Shown in pieces: positions 7,577 through 14,669 of a stretch of 19,010 nucleotides of DNA (position 1 is its first letter; every line of letters starts with the position of its first letter). This DNA comes from Parachlamydiaceae bacterium (GTDB lineage Bacteria; Chlamydiota; Chlamydiia; Chlamydiales; Parachlamydiaceae). The DNA lies in assembly GCA_013698165.1 (NCBI GenBank), contig JACCVN010000342.1:1-19010 (forward strand). The letters run 5' to 3'. The notes below the pieces were generated by a model. That model saw only the letters and a list, made by a program, of their open reading frames with translations. It was not told where the DNA came from and did not search any database. The position numbers and the translations under genes are program-made.

Positions 7577-8822
7577 TTCGCAATCGATTGAAATAATCAA
7601 TTCGTTTTCGCATTTCTCTTTCGAAACCGCGTTCCACCGGACGATAGAAATTGGGTCGATCTATTCCATCAGGAAAATAATTTTGCCCAGAAAAACCATT
7701 AGGCTCATCGTGGTCATAGCGGTAACCTTTTCCATAGCCCAGTTCTTTCATTACTTTCGTCGGGGCATTCATGATAATAGCCGGAGGATTAAGGTGAGTT
7801 GTGCTTGCAGCAAGTTTACGTACTTCATTATAAGCAACATAGGTCGCATTACTCTTCGGCGCTAAAGCTAAATGGATAACAAGCTGCGCTAATGCTAGCT
7901 CTCCTTCTGGAGACCCAAGCATTTCGTAAGCATCCCGGGCTGCAATGGCGAGAGGTAGAGCTTGGGGGTCAGCCTGTCCGACATCTTCTGATGCCACTCG
8001 TATCAGTCGCCTAGCCAGATATAGCGGATCTTCGCCCCCTTCCAGCATTCGCGAAAACCAATATAGAGAGGCGTCTGGATCGGAGCCGCGGATCGATTTG
8101 TGCAGCGCAGAAATCAAATTGTGATGCTGCTCCCCATCCCTGTCATAAAGAGCTGCCCGTTTTTGCAAGAGGCCTTGCATTGTTTCCAGGTTGATGGGTC
8201 CACTATCTTTAAGCTGCGTAAGATTTTCTATAAGGTTATAGAGATAGCGACCGTCACCTTGTGCGAGATCAATTAAATGGTTGCGAGCATCCTGATCAAG
8301 CGACAGCGGACCAATTTTTGTTTCATAGCGGTCAATTAGCTTATTGAGAGCATCATCATCTAGAGCTTTAAGTTGTAGGACACGCATTCTGGAGAGTAGC
8401 GCATTGTTCAGATAGAATGAGGGGTTTTCAACAGTAGCGCCAATAAGAACCATTTTTCCATTTTCAAGGAATGGGAGGAACGCATCTTGCTGAGCTTTAT
8501 TAAAACGGTGGATCTCATCTACAAACAGCAAGACTCTTTTGCCAAGCAGCGGCTTATCTTCGATATCTTTAACAATTTGTTTAATATCTGCAATCCCGCT
8601 GAAGATAGCGCTCATTGTATGAAAGGGCATCTTAAATGCTTTGGCATAAATTCGCGCAATAGACGTTTTTCCTGTTCCCGGAGGACCCCAAAGAATAATT
8701 GAAAGTGGTTGGCCGTTTTTAATGCTGCGCGGGATGAGACCCTCTTCATCAAGAAGGTGGCCTTGACCCACAATTTCATCAAAAGTTTCTGCGCGCAGCC
8801 TTTCGGCCAAAGGAATTAACAT
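7566..8822 (-). CDS. rarA: Replication-associated recombination protein A (AAA+ ATPase)
   Basis: The 418-residue product is a full-length RarA/MgsA/WRNIP1-family clamp-loader-like ATPase that acts at stalled replication forks. Visible motifs in order: PLAERLRAETFDEIVGQGHL at the N-terminus, Walker A GPPGTGKT (46-53), Walker B LLFVDEIH (98-105) followed by RFNKAQQDAFLP, sensor-1 GATVENPSF (128-136), and SRMR (144-147) as the likely arginine finger. The C-terminal half carries the family's tetramerisation region, with SIRGSDPDASLYWFSRMLEGG and PTKVMKELGYGKGYRYDHD. The upstream ribosome site is weak. The last sense codon and the TAG stop sit at the edge of a foldback element, yet the C-terminus looks complete. 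Confidence 0.95.
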   Translation of the reverse strand: MLIPLAERLRAETFDEIVGQGHLLDEEGLIPRSIKNGQPLSIILWGPPGTGKTSIARIYAKAFKMPFHTMSAIFSGIADIKQIVKDIEDKPLLGKRVLLFVDEIHRFNKAQQDAFLPFLENGKMVLIGATVENPSFYLNNALLSRMRVLQLKALDDDALNKLIDRYETKIGPLSLDQDARNHLIDLAQGDGRYLYNLIENLTQLKDSGPINLETMQGLLQKRAALYDRDGEQHHNLISALHKSIRGSDPDASLYWFSRMLEGGEDPLYLARRLIRVASEDVGQADPQALPLAIAARDAYEMLGSPEGELALAQLVIHLALAPKSNATYVAYNEVRKLAASTTHLNPPAIIMNAPTKVMKELGYGKGYRYDHDEPNGFSGQNYFPDGIDRPNFYRPVERGFEREMRKRIDYFNRLRKLD

Positions 8823-9347
8823 CTTATTAACATTGTTGATTTGTTAAAAATTTAAAGAAATACTGCTTAAATCCACCGCCTAGAGACCCGTTTGTGGCTT
8901 TTTTACTTTTCTGTTTCTTGCTAATCAGGCATTACCACCACGAAGCGCTTGGCAAATTAGAGCTCCTCTTATGTTTAGGATTCAACCATGATCGAAGACT
9001 AAGTTATTGTATATTAGGACTAAATACTTACGAAATTATTTATAACCGATAATAGGACTTTGAAGGAAGCTTTGAGATCCATATCAAACCTTTAAGGAAT
9101 GGATAGACATCCCAAGAACCGATTTTTGCTGTAGTAGCTTTAATGTAGACGGCAAGAGTTTTTCTTAGCCTACTCCAAATTCGGTATCGGAATGCCAATC
9201 GACGTTTTTGCAATCAAGCATAAAATCTTTAAAGTAAACAACGTTGTGCTAAGGGGAGGCAGATCAAGAGCCCCAGATCGCCCCTTGGGGCTACATCGGG
9301 GAAATAGACTATCGTACATGAATATCTACGACAAATTATTTAATTAT
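8823..9347. other. Gene-free intergenic region upstream of rarA
   Basis: I see no convincing gene in these 525 bases. Both strands are interrupted by stops. The one open plus-strand frame (9192-9410) runs into the lipoprotein gene on the other strand and has no recognisable family. A short stem AGCCCCA/TGGGGCT occurs at about 9269-9292. The rarA promoter must lie here, but I cannot place it with confidence. Confidence 0.4.
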
Positions 9348-9848
9348 TCAGTTCGCGGATTCTTCAGAAATATTGCTGATAGGAACCAGATTTCCAACTT
9401 TTTCCCATGAAGGATCGGGATCTAATACAATCATAACATGAGAATCTTCAGTTTTCTTATTATGAACAACTTGATACGTATACAATTCAGCATTTATTTG
9501 CCCTGGAGTCAGTCTGTACATGGATCCTGTCATGGCATCAATAGCAAAACCGATAATACCGCCAAAAGCAATATTTCCGAAAACCCAACCACTCAATCTT
9601 TTTGAAAATACAGCTTCAAAGGGTTGGAAGCCTTCGAGTTCAATTCTAACGACATGATTGTTCTTGCGTTTCATGTCAACAATAAGTGGAGTAACGCCCA
9701 TGTAATGTTGATCTACCCAAACATAGGCATCTGTAGGATTGCTTGAGATAGCAATTGATTGTCTTGGACCGTTAACCATAGTGCTGCAGCTTGCTGTAGA
9801 TAGCAACAATAGGCATCCTAATACATGTTTCAGAAGTTTATTTTTCAT
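9348..9848 (-). CDS. PEGA-like domain lipoprotein
   Basis: This 166-residue protein starts with a lipoprotein signal: positively charged start, hydrophobic core, and TASC with the lipidated Cys at 21. Residues about 32-70 (IAISSNPTDAYVWVDQHYMG, then TPL and RIELEGFQPFE) match the PEGA pattern, a small beta domain usually on the outer face of the cytoplasmic membrane or in the periplasm. Next comes a Gly-rich hydrophobic stretch GNIAFGGIIGFAIDAMTG (about 92-109) and MYRLTPGQI, seen in other PEGA-like envelope lipoproteins as I recall. It lies 98 bp downstream of the outer-membrane barrel gene, with a hairpin between them, so it may have its own transcript. Function is unknown. Confidence 0.8.
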   Translation of the reverse strand: MKNKLLKHVLGCLLLLSTASCSTMVNGPRQSIAISSNPTDAYVWVDQHYMGVTPLIVDMKRKNNHVVRIELEGFQPFEAVFSKRLSGWVFGNIAFGGIIGFAIDAMTGSMYRLTPGQINAELYTYQVVHNKKTEDSHVMIVLDPDPSWEKVGNLVPISNISEESAN

Positions 9849-9892
9849 ATTATCTTTTGGTAGATGGTGTATTTTTTATGTTTAAAAATGCT

Positions 9893-9926
9893 ATGTGGGC
9901 TGTATTTCTGCAGCCCACATTTTTTA
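9893..9926 (-). terminator. Hairpin terminator downstream of the outer-membrane barrel gene
   Basis: A perfect 10-bp stem ATGTGGGCTG / CAGCCCACAT (9893-9902 and 9911-9920) with an 8-base loop sits just after the barrel gene stop. It is flanked by a T-run on the plus strand and by an A-run (about 9883-9889) that gives Ts on the minus strand, so it could work in both directions. Confidence 0.7.
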
Positions 9927-9946
9927 ATACTCAGTAGGAGATATTC

Positions 9947-10570
9947 TTAGATGAAACGTTTTACTGAAACAACAACTGAGTGATCATAAACATCATGTTT
10001 TGTACCAAAAATACGGTACTCAAGACCTAAATGCAGATCGTTACTTATCTTACGGCTAAAGCCTACAATACCTTGCATAACAAAGTCATTATCATGAATG
10101 CGTACAGAGCAACCATGTGAATGAATGTTTGTCGTTGTATGAGCATAACCAATACCTAAACCAACGTAAGGAGTGACATGAAAAATCTTTGGAAGATCAT
10201 AAAGACCGTTTGCCATGTATGAATAAGTGTTCAAATTTACGCCATGCATACTGTGGTATCTGTATCCAAGTTCGCCTTCAACACGGAAATTATTTTCAAA
10301 CTTAAAGCCACCAAAGAGACCTCCTGTGAAACCTGCTTTGCCATGGTGGTTTATAAAGTTAATTCCTGCGAGACCGCCAACATAAAAACCTTTGTCAGTG
10401 CATGGACGCTCAACATAGTTATATACTACTGCATCAATGCTGTTGTCTTCTTGAAGGTAGCATTCTTTAACGTAGCATTTTTGAACTTGTTCAGAGGAAT
10501 CATTTCCTTGTAGACCCGAACCGAAAAGAGTTGAAGTCAATGTAATTGCTGCGATAATAAATTTTTTCAT
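9947..10570 (-). CDS. Small outer-membrane beta-barrel protein (opacity/OmpA-barrel-like)
   Basis: The 207-residue product has a signal peptide (MKKFIIAAITLTSTLFGSG) and then a Cys-containing linker (Cys in QKCYVKECYLQ). From about residue 62 it shows alternating strands typical of an 8-stranded barrel: GFYVGGLAGIN, GFTGGLFGGFKF, FRVEGELGYRYH, YVGLGIGYAHTT, GIVGFSRKI, LHLGLEYRIFGT, and the last strand SVVVSVKRFI. The final residue is Ile rather than the usual aromatic. It should sit in the outer membrane, possibly as a small adhesin or structural porin; the specific role is not recognisable. AAAGGAAATAT precedes the ATG. A good promoter lies upstream and a hairpin downstream, so it is probably expressed as a single gene. 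Confidence 0.82.
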   Translation of the reverse strand: MKKFIIAAITLTSTLFGSGLQGNDSSEQVQKCYVKECYLQEDNSIDAVVYNYVERPCTDKGFYVGGLAGINFINHHGKAGFTGGLFGGFKFENNFRVEGELGYRYHSMHGVNLNTYSYMANGLYDLPKIFHVTPYVGLGIGYAHTTTNIHSHGCSVRIHDNDFVMQGIVGFSRKISNDLHLGLEYRIFGTKHDVYDHSVVVSVKRFI

Positions 10571-10613
10571 ATATTTCCTTTTTTTGAGAACATTTCTAAC
10601 AACGCAAAAAAGG

Positions 10614-10642
10614 ACTATAACCTATGCCAAAATGGCTTTCAA
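10614..10642 (-). promoter_or_regulatory. Sigma-70-type promoter of the outer-membrane barrel gene
   Basis: On the minus strand TTGAAA (10637-10642) and TATAGT (10614-10619) are separated by exactly 17 bases, close to the consensus of the housekeeping sigma factor. The transcript would begin about 35-40 bases before the ATG at 10570. Confidence 0.65.
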
Positions 10643-10729
10643 GCAAAACAATAATTTTAATTCAAAATGCTGACATGCGCATGTGGAAAGCGGGGCTGTC
10701 TACAATATAACCAGCGCCGACATTTTTAA

Positions 10730-10873
10730 TGTGCATACATTAATCTTGCAAAGTCATTTGGTCTCTATTATGGAAGAAGATATTATGATTCGGAAATTGG
10801 AAAGTGGACCACTCCGGACCCTTTAGGGTTCAAAGATGGGCGCAATACCTATTGTTTTGTAAGAAATCGTCCG
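10730..10873 (+). pseudogene. Rhs repeat-associated core domain remnant (5'-truncated Rhs gene)
   Basis: In the same frame as the following toxin-like domain, the stretch from about 10757 reads FGLYYGRRYYDSEIGKW, then TPDPLGFKDGRNTYCFVRNRP. This is the diagnostic Rhs core (GLYYxxRYYDxxxGRWxxxDPxGF...NxYxYxxNxPxxxxDxxG) that separates the Rhs shell from its variable C-terminal toxin. The frame is closed by TAA at 10727-10729, and no start codon is seen before the ATG at 10874. The thousand or more residues of the Rhs shell are therefore missing and only the core tail survives next to the barrel gene promoter. Confidence 0.85.
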
Positions 10874-11635
10874 ATGGTTTATATCGACTCAGAAGGCAAA
10901 TTCTTTGCTGAAATTTATCAAGACTTCGGTAGAAGATATGAGTATATGGCCCACATTTATTCAAGATATAAATACCGTGAACATGGTCAAAGTATATTTT
11001 CGAGCAATCAACCGACGAATGTATCCGCTGAATATTCAATAGGGAATCCTCATCAAGATAAATTTAAGATTACTTTTATAAATGGAATTTTGAATGATAA
11101 AGTCGGTGCGGGAGCGAGTGCTAAACTCGTTTCAGATATTGCTGGTGGACGTGAAGTCATATACATCCATAATGCAAGTTTTGGTGAGCTAGATTTAGTG
11201 GAATGTTGTTTAAATCTATGCGGAATACAAACTCCTCCATCTATACAACTGGCAAATACATGGACAAGGATATTACAAGATCCTGAAATGCGCATTTTGC
11301 ATCCTGCACATAGTCAAGGAATGCTACATACTAAACTCGCTCTTCGACAAATGGATTCTGAAATGAAAAAAAGAATTACGGTGATAGGAATCGCTCCAGC
11401 AGGTATTCTAAACGAAGACGAGTGTGGTAGTGCAATACATTACGTTAGTGAAACTGATTTTGTCCCTTGGTTTGATCAATATTGGAGTTCTAATGAAAAT
11501 TTTGCCCCCATCATAACTCTAACACCAAAACCAGGCGCTGGCTGTGTGGATCACTGTTTTGCTAGTCCAACATACACTGAACCCTTGGAGACTGAAATTA
11601 ACAAATTTATTACTGCTAATGGATGTTCACGATGA
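10874..11635 (+). CDS. Rhs C-terminal toxin-like domain, DUF687/alpha-beta-hydrolase-like (copy 1)
   Basis: The frame is open from 10730. The first ATG gives 253 residues beginning with the last core residues (VYIDSEGK). From about residue 62 it reads like the chlamydial DUF687 family and an alpha/beta hydrolase: FINGILND (68-75), IHNASFGELDLVEC (98-111), then HSQG with Ser147 as candidate nucleophile. It continues VIGIAPAGI (170-178), TDFVPWFD with Asp195, and DHCFASPTY with His227. The Ser, Asp and His occur in the order of a lipase-type triad. In polymorphic toxin systems the segment after the Rhs core is the toxic part, so a lipase-like effector is the inference. Without the Rhs shell it may not be delivered. 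Its TGA overlaps the ATG of the next gene, a likely immunity lipoprotein. Confidence 0.7.
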   Translation: MVYIDSEGKFFAEIYQDFGRRYEYMAHIYSRYKYREHGQSIFSSNQPTNVSAEYSIGNPHQDKFKITFINGILNDKVGAGASAKLVSDIAGGREVIYIHNASFGELDLVECCLNLCGIQTPPSIQLANTWTRILQDPEMRILHPAHSQGMLHTKLALRQMDSEMKKRITVIGIAPAGILNEDECGSAIHYVSETDFVPWFDQYWSSNENFAPIITLTPKPGAGCVDHCFASPTYTEPLETEINKFITANGCSR

Positions 11636-12165
11636 TTATTAACATTTTAAGAGTTTTTTATATATGTGTGGCAATATTATTTTTTGGTTGTGAACATGAA
11701 AAACCCTCTGTCAAGGCTACTTTGGCTAGAAGTCTTATAAGAAATGTAGCCAAAAATTTAGAACAACGTTACCAATTACGATTTATAGGATTTTCTGAAT
11801 CAGCAGATAAAGCGTATTATAATAAAATAGGGTTGCGGTTCAGTACTTATCGAATTTTAAGAAAGGAAGAGGGGAGGGAAATATTAATTGAAAGCGCCGA
11901 ACACCTAATGAATGAAATTAATTCAAATACGGATTTGCAGCCTTACTTAAACCCTTATCCATTTACCGCAGCTAATGTTGAAGTAGTCATATTTGTTCAT
12001 AAACAAGATGAGAGCAGTGTTTATTATCCAAATATAGCTGTTTTCGCAGCTTGGTCTGAAAGGGTCGAATACAAAACAAAAATTGAAGAGGTGAAATATG
12101 GGTATTATACTGAAGAGGAAGAAAGCTATGAAGAAGCATTGAAAATCGTTAGGTCACAGAATTAG
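11632..12165 (+). CDS. Putative immunity lipoprotein (copy 1)
   Basis: The ATG at 11632 sits in an ATGA overlap with the toxin-like gene stop, giving 177 residues; an in-frame ATG at 11623 would add three. The N-terminus is a hydrophobic helix ending in LFFGC (Cys20), a plausible lipobox, so the protein should be anchored on the periplasmic side. The mature part starts LARSLIRNVAKNLEQRYQ and includes NKIGLRF, EEGREILIESAEHLM, YLNPYPF and a C-terminal EESYEEALKIV. I recognise no named enzyme domain. Its position directly after an Rhs C-terminus, its small size and its lipoprotein signal match immunity proteins that guard against periplasm-acting lipase effectors. This role is inference. A clear paralogue lies at 12945-13475. 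Confidence 0.75.
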   Translation: MIINILRVFYICVAILFFGCEHEKPSVKATLARSLIRNVAKNLEQRYQLRFIGFSESADKAYYNKIGLRFSTYRILRKEEGREILIESAEHLMNEINSNTDLQPYLNPYPFTAANVEVVIFVHKQDESSVYYPNIAVFAAWSERVEYKTKIEEVKYGYYTEEEESYEEALKIVRSQN

Positions 12166-12170
12166 GACCA

Positions 12171-12531
12171 TATGCAGCCTAGCAGGTGTTCGGCGACTAT
12201 TGATTTTTTTCATGAGCATAACCCCCCTGGCAATTTTTTGCTGTGAGTCTGGCATTGGAAAGGTAACCTGAACTTGTAAAGCACTTAAGGATAGCCCATG
12301 AAATTGCAGGGCACGGGTATCGATGGATCAATTACAGTCAAGTTAGTCACAAAATAGAAAAAGAGCATATTGAAAAGGCAATCTCTGTGATCAGTCAGCT
12401 TACCGGAAAACCAGTAAAAAGTTGGTATACCAGCTGCAAAAGTTTACACACCAGACAATTAATAGTCGGAACAGGTCTACAGTACGACTTCGATAGTTAT
12501 ACCGATGATTTACCTTTTTGGGTACCGGTTT
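12171..12531 (+). pseudogene. Fragment of a PuuE-type allantoinase / polysaccharide deacetylase gene
   Basis: Reading with one frameshift (near 12230) and one in-frame TAA (12264-12266), this stretch gives FFAVSLALER, stop, PELVKHLRIAHEIAGHGYRW. It continues EKEHIEKAISVISQLTGKPV, WYTSCKSLHTRQLIV and YDFDSYTDDLPFWV. This follows the NodB-homology allantoinase PuuE (HEIASHGWRW, AI...LTG..P.GWYT, S.NTR.L, YDSD.Y.DDLPYW). Only the middle of the gene is present. The 5' side begins right after immunity copy 1 and the 3' side switches abruptly to duplicated toxin sequence at about 12529. The enzyme normally hydrolyses allantoin in urate catabolism. Here it is a dead fragment, with no other purine-catabolism gene in the window. 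Confidence 0.7.
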
Positions 12532-12948
12532 AAATCTATGCGGAATACAAACTTCTCCACTATTCTATTGGCAAAAACATGGACAAATATATTACAAGAT
12601 TCTGAAATGCGCATTTTGCATCCTGCACATAGTTAGGGGATGTTTCATACTAATTTCGCTCTTAGATAAATGTCTCCTGAAATGAGAAAATGAAATACGG
12701 TGATAGGATCGCTCCAGCAGGTATTCTGAACTAGGATGACGGTAGTGCAATACATTATGTTAGCGAAACTGATTTTGTCCCTTGGTTTGATCAATATTGA
12801 AGTTCTAATGAAAATTTTGCCCATCATAACTCTAACACTTAAACCAGGTGCTGGCCGTGTGGATCATTGTTTTGCTAGTTCAACTTACACTGAACCCTTA
12901 AAAACGAATATTGATAAATTTATTGCAACATACGGTGAATCTCAATGA
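12529..12948 (+). pseudogene. Decayed second copy of the DUF687-like toxin domain
   Basis: From GTTTAAATCTATGCGGAAT onward this matches the copy-1 toxin from about 11207 to its end, close to base for base. It is broken: the HSQG motif reads H-S-stop-G, there are further stops at the positions of Gln159 and Trp204, and small deletions shift the frame (about 12707 and 12820). The stretch keeping DHCFASSTYTEPL is readable only in another frame. It ends with TGA in an ATGA overlap with the second immunity gene, as in copy 1, showing that the duplicated unit included both genes. Confidence 0.85.
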
Positions 12949-13475
12949 CTACTTATCTTCTACAATTGTTTTTGTTAGCTGCTTTCTTGGTAGCAGGCTG
13001 TGGACATATCTCAGATGAAATTAAATTGGCACGAAGTATTATGATAAATGTAGCCAAAACTTTAGAGCAGAGATATCAGATCAAGATAATCGGTTTTTCT
13101 GAGGCTGGGGATAAGGATTACTATAATAAAATTGGTTTAGAATTTAATGTTTACAGGGTTTTAAGTAAAGACGAAGGGAGAGAAATTTTAATTGGATGTA
13201 CTGAGGAGCTATTAAAAAGCATAAATTCAAATTCTGAATTGCAACGCTATTTGCAACCTTATCCATTTATTGTAGAAAATGTCGATATTGCTCTTTATGT
13301 CTATCAACTTGATGGAAGTGATACCTATTACCCAGATATTTCTGTTATTACAAATTGGGGCGGTAAGATCGAATTCAAAACAGAATCAAAAGAATTGAAA
13401 CATAAGTTTGGATACACCACTAGAGAAAAAGAAAGCTATGAAGAAGCATTGAAAATCGTTAGAACACAGAATTAG
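12945..13475 (+). CDS. Putative immunity lipoprotein (copy 2), intact beside a dead toxin
   Basis: The 176-residue product is a paralogue of 11632-12165. The mature parts align end to end, with identical blocks such as LEQRYQ, YYNKIGL, EGREILI and ESYEEALKIVR, and well over half of residues are the same by eye. The N-terminus is a signal peptide ending in LVAGC (Cys19), a textbook lipobox, more canonical than copy 1. Its ATG overlaps the stop of the decayed toxin copy. The gene has no internal stop although its toxin has many, which suggests selection to keep it. Divergence from copy 1 lies mainly in the middle and C-terminal third, which could reflect specificity for a different toxin variant. 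Function is inferred from context only. Confidence 0.78.
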   Translation: MTTYLLQLFLLAAFLVAGCGHISDEIKLARSIMINVAKTLEQRYQIKIIGFSEAGDKDYYNKIGLEFNVYRVLSKDEGREILIGCTEELLKSINSNSELQRYLQPYPFIVENVDIALYVYQLDGSDTYYPDISVITNWGGKIEFKTESKELKHKFGYTTREKESYEEALKIVRTQN

Positions 13476-13631
13476 GACCATGCTCAAAATTTTCTTTTCT
13501 AAAGATAGAAGATAAAAACTGTAATAGCAATCGAGTTGTTTCTTCTGATACTCCTATTTTTTTCAAATTCTAATACTCTAAACCCGTTGTAGATTTCATT
13601 TAAAGCATTGATGGGCATTCCAATCAAGCTT
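13476..13631. other. AT-rich spacer after the immunity genes
   Basis: No gene is seen here. The bases just after the copy-2 stop (AATTAGGACCAT) repeat those after copy 1, marking the end of the tandem duplication; the sequence then differs. Confidence 0.5.
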
Positions 13632-13748
13632 TTCACTTAATCATTTTTGAGCCTTGCCACGCGAGCACAAAGGGGATCTAAGCTGAGTATGAATTTAAAG
13701 AGAAGAACCTTTGTCAGGGTTATGAGGATGTATATGTTTACCCGTAGC

Positions 13749-14191
13749 TAGGGTGTTGTTTTTGTTCCTATTTCTACGTTGAATTTTCACATACATCTAA
13801 GTCTTTCAGTTCTGTTTTCTTAGAAGATTATGCCCTTAAATAACACCCCCTGATGGGGGTATGGGCCTGTAGCCCAGGGCAAGCGAAGCGCGGCCCTGGG
13901 TCCTTTAATAAAAGGATTACACTCCTGAAAGGGGTGTGGGCAATAACGTGTCACTAGTTAAAATATCCGACAGCCCTCCCGCACCCCTTTCAGGGGTGCA
14001 ATCTTGAATTTTATTTACCCAGGGCTGCGCTTCGCTTTCCCTGGGCTACTAGCCCACACCACCATCCGGGGGTGTTTGTTGCTCCTAACTCAATTCTTAA
14101 AAACCGTATACTATCATATGGCTTGAAAATTTAAAAAAGCTTAGATTCATATGAATTTAAATCTAAAAAAAGCTACAAAAACAACACCCTA
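13749..14191. mobile_element. 443-bp non-autonomous element with 17-bp terminal inverted repeats and 9-bp target duplication
   Basis: The ends TAGGGTGTTGTTTTTGT (13749-13765) and ACAAAAACAACACCCTA (14175-14191) are perfect reverse complements of 17 bases. They are flanked by the direct repeat ACCCGTAGC at 13740-13748 and 14192-14200, a 9-bp target-site duplication. Removing the element restores the continuous left arm of the surrounding foldback. There is no open frame of useful length, so it would need a transposase from elsewhere. It carries a 236-bp palindrome inside. Confidence 0.8.
13842..14077. repeat. 236-bp palindrome nested inside the 443-bp element
   Basis: Three nested inverted blocks pair across the centre near 13960: an outer CACCCCC...GGGGGTG block next to GTGGGC, a TAGCCCAGGG...CCCTGGGCTA block with AAGCGAAGCGC, and an inner TGAAAGGGGTG/CACCCCTTTCA block. 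The AAGCGAAGCGC block also folds by itself between CCCAGGG and CCCTGGG. The outer block recurs at 18381-18413. Confidence 0.75.
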
Positions 14192-14316
14192 ACCCGTAGC
14201 TGCGGCTGTCTTCACTAACGTTCGCGTGCCTTTCTACGGGCTACATAGAGAAACCCACCATCGTGGATGGTCTGCAGACCACATTTTAAAGAGAAATTTA
14301 TTGTGATTAGAGCAGA

Positions 14317-14421
14317 TATATGCTCGACATAGCTGAATCTAAGTATTTCGGATGCACCAAAGCCTCAGGATTGAGCTTTCGCGTTGCCGAAATTCTTAGA
14401 TTCAGCTATGTCGAGTATATA
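14317..14421. repeat. 105-bp palindrome in the loop of the large foldback
   Basis: Arms 14317-14351 and 14387-14421 are nearly perfect reverse complements of about 35 bp, sharing CGACATAGCTGAATCTAAG. They have a 35-base centre that itself contains AAAGC...GCTTT. Confidence 0.85.
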
Positions 14422-14669
14422 AAGGCTCTCTTGCTTATGCGCAACGTGAAAATTTTTAACTACACAAAAGGGTCTTTGCAGCTAATCCACGATAGTGGAT
14501 CTCGCTATGCAGCCCGTCAGCAAGGCATGCGAACGTTAGCGAAGACTGCCGCAGCTATGGGTAACCAAACAAACCCTCATAACCCTGAAAAGGATTCTTC
14601 TCTTGAACTTCATACTCGATGCACTCACCAATATTTTGGCTTGCTAGGCTCCAAAAATGATTAAGTGAA

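Larger units (their letters stand above)
13632..14669. repeat. Large foldback element with nested insertions
   Basis: The left arm is 13632-13748 continued at 14201-14270. The right arm is 14484-14669 and is its imperfect reverse complement along the whole length. Shared blocks include TTCACTTAATCATTTTTG at the outer edge, AGAGAAGAA and CAGGGTTATGAGG in the middle, and CTAACGTTCGC near the inner edge. The left arm is interrupted by a separate 443-bp element. The loop (14271-14483) holds another palindrome. No transposase is encoded. Confidence 0.75.

Noticed and set aside
9269..9292. AGCCCCA/TGGGGCT hairpin as a terminator
   Set aside because: No T-run follows on either strand and no gene ends next to it.
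9192..9410. 72-codon plus-strand open frame
   Set aside because: It overlaps the lipoprotein gene on the other strand and its translation resembles no family; start and composition are unconvincing.
10244..10513. 89-codon plus-strand frame
   Set aside because: It is the antisense shadow of the outer-membrane barrel gene, whose signal peptide, strands and promoter are clear.
12736..12948. 70-codon open frame starting MTVVQYIML
   Set aside because: It is a piece of the decayed second toxin copy read across a frameshift; only its later part is in the original frame, so it is listed under the pseudogene.
13842..14590. CRISPR-like repetition
   Set aside because: The repeats are inverted pairs of different lengths, not evenly spaced direct repeats with unique spacers.
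14320..14664. 114-codon plus-strand open frame
   Set aside because: It lies wholly inside the foldback and the 105-bp palindrome, and its translation follows both arms of the repeat; no family resemblance or ribosome site.
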